This document shows positions 13,301 to 26,147 of a stretch of 64,000 nt of DNA, piece by piece. Source of the stretch: Loripinus fragilis (Eukaryota; Mollusca; Bivalvia; Lucinida; Lucinidae); NCBI GenBank assembly GCA_964019695.1, contig OZ026527.1, positions 73,433,471 through 73,497,470 on the forward strand, written 5' to 3'. Within the stretch, counting starts at the first letter, position 1. Every line of letters begins with the position of its first letter. The notes under the pieces were generated by a model that did no database searches, was not told the DNA's origin, and saw nothing but the letters and a program-made list of their open reading frames with translations. The position numbers were made by a program, and so were the translations under genes.

Positions 13301-16300
13301 GTCTTATATTGGGCCCAGGGGCATAATTTGAACAAACTTGGTAGAGGTACACAAGATGATGCTACATATCAAATATCAAAACACTAGGCCTTGTGGTTTC
13401 AGACAAGAAGGTTTTTTCATGTTTTCCTATTTAGCCTATGTAAACCATGTGACCTCTGGGGTGGGGCCATTTTTGGCTCCAGGGGCATAATTTGAACAAA
13501 TAAGGTAGAGGCCCATAGCTTATTTCATACCAAGTTTTCCTGACACGTTCCACTTAGCTACAAGTCCTCCCGAATAGAAAAATATCTGGCCAATCAAAAA
13601 ACTTCCCAACAACATGACTTATATTTAAATAAGCATTGTAGATACCCAATGTCGACAAGTGAAATTGTGTAAATTTATGTAGTTTTCGATTATATTAAAA
13701 ATTTCTATCACTAGATTGACTTGAAAGCTTGATGCAACATTACCAATGATGTTTTGACGAGATTTTGAGTCATTCTTCAAATGGTGAAATGTTTACATAG
13801 ACACTGACTAAGTCAGTGACACCAGTGCTGTGACGTACTCAATATAACCATGGGCTGCTGTTTGAAAAACATAAGATTGGTTTTCGAGGTAAAAAAAAAC
13901 ATACAACGTGGCGCTAAGTGGCCCCTTACAACTAATCCTCACTTCATATGCAATATATACAAACCGGTTTGTTTACAAAAGAGATTTTCTTTTGGTGCTT
14001 TGATACTGGCCTTGAGCACATGGCTTCTCGGTCTTGTGGTAAAAGAAGTAATTTCGATTGGCTAAGGTAGTCACGGGATATAAGTACATGTGACTTGAGT
14101 CCCGATGGAAATCCGAAAAAGTACAGAAGGCCTATGAAATCAACCATTAGGTGATGCTACATACCAAATATCAAGCTATAGGCCTTGTGATTTCAGACAA
14201 GAAGATTTTTTCATGTTTTATCTATATAAGTCTATGTAAAATATTTGACCCCCAGAGCAGGCCATTTTTGGCCCCAGGGGTATAATTTGAACAAAAGTGG
14301 TAGAGGTCCACTAGGTGATGCTATTTACCAAAATATAAAGGCTCTAGGCCTTCTGGTTTCAGACTAGAAGATTTTTAAAGTTTTAATCTCGAAAATCTAT
14401 TTTTAGCCTCTGTGACCTAGATATGCAACAGACCAGCACCATTTGAACAATTTTGGTAGAGGGCCACCAAAGGATCATTTGTGTTAAAGTATTTCAACAA
14501 TGGACTCGGGGTTTAGGCAATGATGTCATTGAAGTCAATTGTTAACAGACGGACGAAGACAGATCATTTTTTCCTATCAAACATATGTTTTGTGAGTGTA
14601 AAAGAAATGTCTGAGGGAAACTGAATGGGCACATGAATAAATTGAAAAGTTGACCCAGCAAAAAGTGACTGACAACCTATTACGTTAGAATAAAACTATC
14701 AATCAGTGGCATTTTATTGACAAGAAACTCAGCAACTATTTATACAAACCTGGATCAACTAATTCGTTTTGCTAGAGCATCTAGCTATGTTGCTGACTTC
14801 AACACTCGCAATAAATTGTTAACTCAGAAACTTCTTAAACAAGGCTATCGGTATCATAAACTTCGCAAACATTTCAAAATTTTATAGACGATACTATGAT
14901 TTGATTTCTAAATTCCAAGTTGGACTTAAATCTCTCTTGCGCCAAGGACTTTCGGAACCTAATTTCTATGGTGACTTGGTGCATAAATTGAAGAAGATTG
15001 TTGGCTCTAACAATTTTTCAGTGCAGTTCATTAAAATAATTTCCCATTATAAAAAGATTGGCTATAACATTAATGTATTGAAACAGACTGCATGCTTGGT
15101 AGTCAACCCAATCACGGTTGGCAATTTTGCTTTCCTCTTTTATTGCACGCCGGTGGGTCGGACTTCAGACTCTATGATGGTTCCGACTTAAAGACTTATC
15201 TATTGATGAGATGGTAGGGGCCTGATGCTTTGGCTGTTTGTCGGGCTCACTAGGGTTTACCTGTTGGATCTCTTTTGCTCCGGTATTCAGTTTTATTTAC
15301 TGTTGAGTCCTTATCTTTGCTTTATCTCCTAGTAATATCTTGATTTATATGCTTTAGGAGATGATGCATTGATAAGTTGGGGGTCTTTCATGCAAACCAA
15401 ATATCTATGTGTCTTGATCCACATCTGAATTAAGGGTGAGGTTCGCGCCGTTAAACCGGTTTAAGCCCTCCAGTAAAATATTTTACTGACCGTTCCAAGG
15501 CGGTTCTTCTTTTGTGGATCTTTTATGTTTTTGTTCTGTCTTGTGTTTGCTATGTCTTTGTGCGCCTCTGTTTATATGTGCTTTGTGGTCACCTGCGGGG
15601 AAAGGGCTGACCTCTTGGCTCTTGTTTGTGGTGTCTACTTTGAGTTTGTCACTTTCCCATTGGTATCCTGGGTCAGGTGTGGTACTTGATTGTATCGATT
15701 CCTGATCTTTGCACCCTTACTTACTTTAACACGAAAATTTGTGCTTGTTTTAAAAATGACCTAGCTTGGAATCGATTTCAATTTCACCTGTCAGTACATT
15801 AATGGTGAGTAAAAATATCAATGGCAGTGGAGATTTGCATATCCAAGTACTTTTATTCAAAAGATGATACTTTGTCATAGCTAGATTTAGTTTCAAACGT
15901 TGATACCAAGTGAGCTATAAATATTTCAAATTAAACTTATTTTTTTATGTTTTTCACATTGAATTTCAAGGATAACTTTTTATCATTAATTTTAGCAAAA
16001 AGATGAAAGTTATTAAGGAGAATAAGAGCCATCTTTTCCAAAATGTTCCAGCATCCAAGACGCTGCAGTTAACGTTGTGTATCTATATATATACATTGTA
16101 GATGCACTCTTTGTGAATTTTTAACAAAACACAAATAAGCTGTCAGAAATGTCAGTCAAAAAGTTGCATTCCTAGATCATCAACTAAAGTGGTGGGTGGC
16201 TTGTTTAAATATAATGAAAAACACTCCTGATTCACTTGTGAGTTTAGTTAGTGGGGTTGACTCAAAACCATCAGCTTTTGAGCCTATGCACAAGGTAAAA

Positions 16301-19300
16301 AGGCCATAACATGTGAAATTCCAGCTTATGTGCCTGACTGCCCATAAATGTGCATGTACAAGGTAGATTCTGCAGTGTCCATGACATTATTAACCCTTAA
16401 AGCGCCAATCACGACTGCAGCAGACGACAAATATTGCAACATCTTTCCCAATTTTCGACGAAAATTAGGTATGATATTACATGAGAACCGTCTGCCAGCA
16501 GACGATTCTCATGAAATATCAAGCCTTATTCGTTATTTTTGAAAAAGCGACAAAATTTTATATTGTCGTCTGCTGCAAAATATAGGTGACGCTTTAAGGG
16601 TTAAGTTAAATGCAACTAGTGTACAGAAGTATATTCAATGATTGTGGAATGTGCTTTGAGAACTTCCTTTTCTATCACACCTCTCCGAATATTTCTCTCC
16701 TAATAAACAACCTACCACCCAGAGAGGCCTAGAGTTGTGATCTTTCTTCAATTCTAGTGTACTTCTATAATCTTTCGCTCCAAATTCATCCTCCTGTGCT
16801 GTCTCTTCAACATTTCTGGTGGCTGCATCTGGGATTCCTGTAAAACAGAGCATGCACCAGAATCTTCGTTACATAAGTCAAGGGTGTGGAAATAGTAAAA
16901 TTTTCTACTTGTCTAGGGAAAAGTAATTGGCCATAATGTACTTGTCCGAAAGAACAGATTAAGATCCGCTTTTACCTTTCTGTGCTTTAACAATTTACTC
17001 TTTCGAAAAGAGTATGAAACCAGATATCAACTCTCTTGTAACTAGTGTAGATCCAGATCAGCTGGCTTCTTCAGGGTCTACAGTGCTTTCAATGCAACAT
17101 GAGAACTCATAATAATTAATCAAAATATGAAATACAGAATTGTTTTAACTTTATACACTTAGTCTTGTCCAAGGACAAGTAAATAGAAATTTTTAGCTTG
17201 TCCTGAATGAAAGAGGACCAGGTCGGACAAGTCGGGCATGGTATTTTCACAGCCCTGCATAAGTCCAAATATTTGACAAATAAAAGATTAAGGTGATTGT
17301 TCTAAAATTTCAAACACCTTTCTCTTTCTGTTCTCATATACTATATTGGTTTTCAAGGATGGAATTTACAATATGCTTGTCAGGATAGCAAACAGGGCAG
17401 AACCTGATCAGACTGCTTCTTCAGAAGCAGTCTGGTCTCGGTCTGCACCGTTTGTCTAGGTGTTTTGGGCAGGCTGTTGGAAATTTTAGAACTTTTACCA
17501 TATTTTTTTGATACATAATATTGATTTGCTAGTTTAAATTGATGCTTAACAATAACATTTTTTCACTCATGTCAGGATATTTTCCTAAGTTAAATCAGTA
17601 CTAAGCAGTGAGGATACACTGCACAGGTTTAGATAAACAAAAATTTTCAGCATAAAATTGAAAATATTTTCTTACCCATCAATTTTGACATGTTTTGGGT
17701 GCTCAAAAGAACCGTCTCATTGAGACAGTTCTTTTGAGTACCTACAAAATATGTTTTAGTTGAGAAATAAGAAAATTAAATTTTTGATATGCACTCTTAA
17801 CGTAAGTCCTACACTGTCTTGTTCAATGACCAACATCGTGCCTCTGTTGAGATCTCTATATCCCAAGTTGTGCACTCTACTAATGAGGCTCCTCAAACAG
17901 TGTTACTCCACTTTACATAGGTCAGACATTTGTTTGCCAAGGTTATAAGCAGACCACAAAAGTGGCTTATAACAACAAAAGAGAAATTAAAGCTCTTGCA
18001 TCACTCACTGAATTATAGGTCAAAACCTCAGTTTGTATGTATGTAAGATTATCCCTTGTCCTGATGAAGAAACTTGATAGAGTGCCAAGCTGAGGCATGT
18101 GTAGGCCCAACTCATGCTAGCCCCTCTTTAAAAAGGGCCACATACCAGTATCATTTGACTGTGGAGATGGCACTGTTATATGGTATATTAATACAATGCA
18201 AAAAATATTTAGTCACACTTTATACAGTAGGAGTCAAGTTACAGTATGAAGATATGAAGATTTGACTGTGGAGATGGCACTGTTATGTCATATATGATAT
18301 ATTAACACAATTAGAAATGCAGCAAATATTTATTCATGCTTTGTAGGTAGCACACACCAGTAAATTAAGAAATATGATTCTATATTATATTACTGTTGAT
18401 TCAATGGTGGAATGAAAAATAATGTGAACCCTGATCAGTTACATGAAACCTACTGTCAGTAGGCTTCATAAGGTTAAAGTAGGCAGCTGATTTGAATCTT
18501 CTCTGTTTTCAATATCGGATTTGGTTTGGTTTGTTGGTAAAGGATAACCTTGCTAGCGACGAGTTTTTCAATCAGATCTGCTGATAACCATTGCAAACAG
18601 TTCTGGATCCAAGTCATTTGACACTCTGATAGTGTTCCTGTTGCTGTCAGACAACATTAAAAACATGAAAAATTACCCAGCATGCAAAGAGTTAAAGCAC
18701 CCTACAAACCTGTTGTTAGATCTGTGTCTTGTATGCTATCATCATCATAGAGTTCATTATCGAGGTCAATATTAGCAGCATGCTTTGATTTCTTTGATTT
18801 TCTTTCCTCTGTAAAAAAATAATACTGTTAACTTTCTAAAGTTTCAAACACTTTTCTCTTTCTGTTCTAAATAGAAGGTTGGTTTTCTTGGCCAAAAAAT
18901 CCACCATCATAAAACCCCCCTCATAGGTCCAGACAAGGAAATTTTTTGAGTGTATAATTGTAATTACTTTCTTATCCATCAATTTTAACATTTGTTTTTG
19001 GTGTTCAAAAGAACCGTCTCATTGAGATGGTTCTTTTGTGACCCACAACATATGTTTTGACTGAGAAATAAGAAAAATGAATTTCAGTTACGCACTCTTA
19101 TCTGGAGACCTGCCCCCTAGTCAGGGCTTAATGATAAAACCGGGGTTTTCCGCCAACACTGAAATGTAGAAATGTTTGAATGTAGGTGGAAAAGAGAGTT
19201 TAGAAGGTTTTTTTCCAAAAATGAAAAGAGATTCCACAACTGGTCGAATGAGCTCTGCGACTTTAAATTCAGCCAGATTGAAAAATATTTAGTCGCAGTT

Positions 19301-22300
19301 CTGCAACCAGGTTGGAAATCAATAAAATTAGTTACAATTAACAATAGACAGCACATGCATTTAGATTTTAACCCCTTCACTGCCTTACCCGGAGCTGTGC
19401 TCGTTATGAAAACCGCTTCCTATACGCCAGTGCCAGGAGCGCCGCTCGAGTTAACACGTTGTTTATATGCGTGTTATAAGCACAATAATAATCAAGGGAC
19501 AGAACTCAATTATCCTTATCTGCTCTAGAATGAAAGAGTTAACTTTTCCAAGATTTATACCATAACTTTGGGGCCGAAAGCCTGCTTTTCACAGGGAAAA
19601 CGGCCCTTTTGATGAAGAACTCGGTTTAATTCAAAGATGGCAGCGGATCATGGTATTAGTCTGTTGTGTTTCTTGGAAGTAGAGGTTATTTCACAGTATA
19701 TAGACGCAAAGTAGCGCAGTCGGTAACGTGTCTGGCTACAGATGCGTGTCTGACTGCATATCCAGGGGTCGCGAGTTCGATCCCGGCCTGGTACCATACT
19801 TTCGTGGAGATTGATCATGAAATAATTTCTACGGTCATTCTCCTCCCTTCCGCTGATTTATTCAAGAAGGGTTGTTGTCAGTTACAAGCGAAAGTATGTG
19901 CACAAATTACTGGTTAACCGCTTGCTCAAGCCTGCCCAGGAAAAAGTGTGGTTAAGTGAACTGACCGTCCCGCAATGACCATAGCTGTTGACATGGGACG
20001 TAAAGCAAACAAACAAACAAACAAACAAATATAGACGCAAAGGTGCCTATCCGTGAAAAACTGCTTTCCCTGAGCCCTATCCGCTACAGAAAAGGAGCCT
20101 ATCCGCCAAAAACAAGACATGGGGAGAGGAGATACTTTAAATCTGGGCCAATATTAGATTATTTACGATGTAAGTAACATAAAAAATCAAACGCCGCGGG
20201 ACTTTTAAGTCTCTGACATGATGGATTTTGAAACATATGATAAGGCTGATATCAAGTCACGTCTACAAAGTTAAGCAGAAAATGGCTGCTCTGTTTTCGG
20301 CGATTTAATTTGCGTTGGAAAATGAAGCAAAACTAAACAATTCAGTCAATTTTGCTGGCCTACACCACAGCAGAAAATTTTTATGTTCCACCCCCTAACT
20401 TAAAGCGTCTGGTTTGCTTTTCCATAGAAAAGAAGTGTCATGTTTGAAAACAAGACGCCTAAGGAGCCTATACGTTGAGAGAAAAATGACCATTTTGTGG
20501 CACATGATAATGAACCGTGCCTGTGGCACAGGAGCCTATAAGTTTTCAACTAAGTGCCATGGGAGCCTATAGGTTATAAAAGTAAGAAATAGCATATAGG
20601 ATCCGTAGCCAGTAACCATATAGGCTCCTTAGCCAAAGGCAAATAGGATCCCTAGCCAGATTATTTTCTTTTCCATGCCATTTATAGAGAAAATAATGTA
20701 TAAATCGGTCTGTGAAATGCATACAAGTCATTATCCTCATAAATTCTTTACAAAACACCAAAAAACAATTGCGAGAACAGCCCAAACTGTTCGAAAAAGT
20801 TTGTTTTCTTTGTTGCGTAATCGTCTGTGGATGTCGCCGCAATGAAAAGTGTGTCAGGTTATAAAAAATCTACATCATCAACGAACGTGTGGCTGTTTGA
20901 TTTTTGTCTTATAGCTTCACTGTTGTTCCGTTGCATTGCTCTTTTCTTCATGTAGTTAATGGTACTTATTATTTTACTTACCTTTTGATGTCACTGTCTA
21001 TCGCTAAGCTTGTTTTTAGCTGATAGGCTCCTTTTCTGGAGCTTTGCGTCTATATACCGTGATTTTGGAAGTCTAAAATATCTTGTATATGGATGACAAT
21101 TGATATTAATCGGAATCAGCAATGGTAAAGGAGGAAAGTCCTGTCAGTCTCACATTTTTGAACCATTGTTTTCCAAACATTCCAAAACAATGATGTTGTA
21201 AACGAAAGTAGACATTCATGTATTTTCAGCTGTTGAAAAAATATTACTTGACATGTTATCACTAGAAAACATTATTTAAGACATTGTACCAAATGTCTCA
21301 TGTGAAGGGGTTAAGAATCTTCCTAAATTTCCTTGGGTGAATTCTAATTTCATTCCACTATACTAAAATCAGTCAAATGAATGCGGGTCAACTCGGCCTT
21401 GGGTCAACTCGGCCTGGGTCAACTCGGCCTGGTCCTAAAGGGTGTTAAGAAAGTTTGCTCTGCAATAAATTATGTTCCTACTATTTTAGTCATTATGACA
21501 TAATGTCTCCTTATGACATAAATTTCACTGGAATCCTTTAAAGTTGACGCACTTGATAAGAAATGAACAATGGGATGTTTTATCAAATTTTGTCAAGGAA
21601 AAAATGATCTTCAAAATTAAGTACCCCTATGAAATTTTGGGGCTTGAGGAGCAATAAATGCAATGGCCATAATGATAAGAATATTTCCTAATTAGTTAAG
21701 AAACCCTTAGTGGAGTTTTATTCATCTCATATAAGCCTTTGGTACATTTTCTAAACTGCAAGGCTGTAAACAACCATCCAAAATCAAAAATGTCATTTTT
21801 TTTTTAAAATATAAGATTTTTCCGGAACGATTGTAAGACACTATGCCAAATGCTATAGAGTATCACAAGGAATAAAAGGCTCATGGAAAATGCAACTTTT
21901 TCAGTATCATTTCCTTTTTAAATTATTCGAAATTATATGATGAACAGCGGAATGAACTTTCTTAACAACCTTTATTTAGCCTACTGTTTTTCATTAAGGA
22001 TACTAGTATCATTCAGGTTGGTGTATGTTTCATAGAAAATTTTCAACAAAAGTTTGAGGGTAAAGATAAGAGATAAAGATAAAGAAGCCTTATTTAACGT
22101 CGCTTATAATGTAAAAGACAACATTAGCTCACAAGCTATTCTGCAACATAACAATATCTTTAACAGATACATTGTAATTACCTGCCTTACTCTATCTTCC
22201 TAGCACAACCCCTTTATATGCGAGCTTCAGCAAGGGAGCTGTTAGTACCATTTTTTATACCTTTGGTATGGTGCGGCCACGGGATTAGAACCCACGACCT

Positions 22301-23511
22301 CCCGCTACAAAAGCAGACGCTCTACCAACTGAGCTATCGAGGTGGTGATAGGAATAATGTTTGGTCCTATTTATAGTTATATGGTTGGTTTGTCATTCTT
22401 GACTTTATTTCTCAACGGGTCTGACTTCATAACTGTAGCATAAGCAGGGGTGTGGAAATAGTAAAGTTTTCTACTTGTCCATGGACAAGTAAATGGCCAT
22501 AATGTACTTGTCCAAATTTTTTTTTACTTGTCTGATAGTACAGATTAGCATATACCTTTCTGTGCTTAAACAATTTACACTTTCTAAAACAGTATGAAGC
22601 CAGATATCAACTCTCTTGTAAACATTGTAGAAGCCAGCTGAACAGGATCCTCACTGTTTTCAATGCAACATGTGAACTCATACTAACTAATCAAAATATG
22701 AAATACAAAATTTTATTAACTTTACACATTTGTACTTGTCCAAGGACAAGTAAATAGAAATTTTCAACTTGTCCTGAATGAAATGGGACCAGGTAGGACA
22801 TATCGTGCATGGCATTTCCACAGCCCTGGCATAAGGAAGATGAAATGCAAGAGAATATATTCTCCCACCTTTGCCCATGTAAGATAGGCTGTCAGCTCAT
22901 GTAAGAAATTTCTATCTTACATGACCACGTGACTGCTTTCTTACATGGGCAGAGTTAAATATTCTTTTATTCCAAAAAAGGATACTTTAAGGACCAATAT
23001 ATTGCGCCTAGGTAACCAAAAGGCACCAAGCATTGTTAAGCGTTACTTACTGACGTCATATAACGTTAATGACGTCACCGAACGTGCACCCCGTGACGAA
23101 AACGGCAATGTTACGCTAATGGCACAGGGAGCCAAGCAGGAATTTATTTTGCATATTGCAACTTAACTAATGCTCAAAGGGTGTTTTCCTGGCAATAACA
23201 AGGTGCAAACTACGTTTACACCCATTTCAATGCCCAATAAAAACACTCATGAACTCAGAAATAATGTAAACCCAACGAGTAAAAAGTTAAAGATTTCAGG
23301 TTTTCATGGAGTTTTTATGTTCTGACAAAAACGCTTCGAAAAGTGGGAGAAAAACGATCCATCATGAGCCTGTCCATGTAGGATAGAGAAATCTCACCCT
23401 CGGGGTCGGAATTTAACCAGGGACTCGGCAAGCCTCGTCCCTGGTTAAAATTCCGACCCCTCGGGTGAGATATCTCTATCCTACATGGACACTCATGGTG
23501 GATTGTTATAG

Positions 23512-23573
<62 letters not shown>

Positions 23574-24400
23574 AGAATGGGGTCAATTACTTTGAAAAGT
23601 AATTAATTACTTACAATTACATTGGAGTTTGTTCAATTAAATTACAATTACATGGATTTTGCGCAAAGTAATTAATTACATACAATTACTTTGCCCAATG
23701 TAATTAATTACATTACAATTACATTTCACTGCCACTAAAGAGGCTTCAACAATTTTTTATCTCGGAGATATTTAAAAAGTCTGAGTAACCTTGGAATTCT
23801 AAATTTAACATGTCCATTAGGTTGATTTTATTTTGAGGACTTCTTGTATTATTATGTCAAGTGATGCAATGTAAAAGAAATGAAATAAACAAAATCTTTT
23901 TTTTGATGACTTTATCACTCAAAAGGAAATACAGATGTTATTCATTCTTTACGGACATCTGTAAATTTCCAAAGTTCTCACTTCTCACACTAGTCGCTCA
24001 CCACAGAATAAAGTTTAGGAATACTCATTTGCCTCAAAAAGTCTTACAACTGTGTAAGATAAACCATTGAAATTCACTTGTAAAACTACTGTAGCTTAAA
24101 TGCCAGTGAATAACTGTTTTCAAAAAGTGTTTGAAAAAAATCTGTGTGGCCATGTGAAACATGAAACACATGAAGGTTGGCTTACAAAGTGTGCCATATA
24201 TTACAAAAAGGAATATCAGATACTGACAAACTGAATTATTTCTCATGTGTTAAAATGCTGGCTTTGCAAGCAAGAGGTCGCCAGTTCGGTCACCACTGGA
24301 ACATCTAATTTATGTTCCATGATTTCATTTTTGTTACAATATCAACAATGATAGGCCCCAGGTTCACTAAAATCTAATTTAATTTTTTTTCTGAGTTCCA

Positions 24401-24452
<52 letters not shown>

Positions 24453-26113
24453 GAGCATGGCAAATGAGCAGTTTATGGGTTTAAATAATGTAGTGGATAG
24501 TTTGGTTGTGCACCTTAGCATAATTTCAATCATTTATGAGTGTGTTGATCCTAGGTATGAACATTTAACTAACTGCCTTCAAGGGGTCAATTCACTGAAC
24601 AACACTACAGTCTAAGTAAAATACTATTGTTAAGACTTTCACACCTTCTATTTGTATTGTTTTGGTTTATTACTATTAAAGGTTGATTGCCACAAAACCA
24701 TATCTTTTATAAACAGTAGAATATACAATATGCTTAAAAGGATGCTTTCAAAATACATAGTTTGTGCATGTAATAAATTTGTTCAATGCTATGTTATGAC
24801 TTTACTAGCATGGCAATTCTCATTTGTTTCATGCTGCATTCATTTTTTTATAAAATGATATGAACAGGAAATGATAGGCCAGCATGCCCACTCATATTTC
24901 TGTTTGGGGGTACATGTACCCCCTGGTGTTTCCATTTGGGGGTACATGTTCATTTTTGAGGGTACACATATTTTAGAGCTGTTTTTTCATAGTAAACGTA
25001 TAGAGGCCATGAAATCAGATCATTTAGATGTGTATTATGTATAACAGTGATATCATTATGCTGTGAAAATGCTAATAAATGAGCCCTGCAAGTAACCACC
25101 CCACCCCCTGCAAAAAAAACTAAGTCCGAACCTGAGAAAAATTTGGGCATAGGTTCCCCTAGGGGCGTAAGCCCGGTTTCATTCACCCCCAACCACAATA
25201 ACCCTAGCCTTTGAAAGTTTTGGGTAAAGACAGAATGAAGAAGAGTGGGAGGGGTGACGGAAAATGTAAACAAACGTATCCAGATCACCCTCTTCTTCAG
25301 AATGATAGATGATTTTTGAAAAATAGAATACAGTAAAATGTCACATACCTCTTAGATTGTGTTACTCCTATATTTAAATTAAAGCTCTGAAACGTGTCAA
25401 GCAATTTATCAAGTTTTCTTCTTCCACAGATGATCTACTTTCAATTTTGCCTGTCCACTTAATATGGCATATGTAAGCGTAATGCTGATTGGTTCAGTAG
25501 TAATAGACAACCAATCAATATTGACTTTACTAGAAGCGTGGTTGACTGTGGCCCGAGATTTGCTATATTATACTGAACAGTTTACTATCAATACAAGATA
25601 CCAGTCAGCGGTAAATCTGAGCCGATAATTCTAAAAAAAACTGGACTTGTTTTCTTGAAAATTTCATGAGATTCACACACAACGTTCACTGGTTATGCGT
25701 GCACAAAAATTACTCTACGTTTTTGCACGTAGGTACCAAATGATAAGTGCGTGCATGACCGTTTCTGTGCGTGAATTACGTACTGCAGTACGTGAATGGG
25801 CATGCTGCTAATAGGCATTTACAGCAGCCAGTATAATAATCTCCTTTTCAGTATCTAATGTATTTATGATAACCATAGGTAACTGAAGTTCATAACTTCT
25901 ATCTGACTGACAAGTAATTAAAAAGTAATTGAAAGTAATTGTTAATTACTCCCATTTTTGACCTTGTAATTAATTACTTTCAATTACTGTAATTAAAAAT
26001 ATATCTTAATTACAATTACAGGCAATTACTTTAGAAAATGTAATTAAATTACAATTAATTACAATTACAATTTTAATTACCCCAACTCTGCAGTATCTAT
26101 CTATCTATCTATA

Positions 26114-26147
<34 letters not shown>

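Noticed and set aside
19712..19800. tRNA-like sequence on the plus strand as a tRNA gene
   Set aside because: It lies inside a retroposed SINE with a 14-bp target duplication and (CAAA)n tail.
22250..22348. tRNA-like sequence with GATAGCTCAGTTGG and GTGGGTTCTAATCCCG as a tRNA gene
   Set aside because: The head is followed by a SINE body and tail, and a second copy (29505) shares the body; it is a tRNA-derived SINE.
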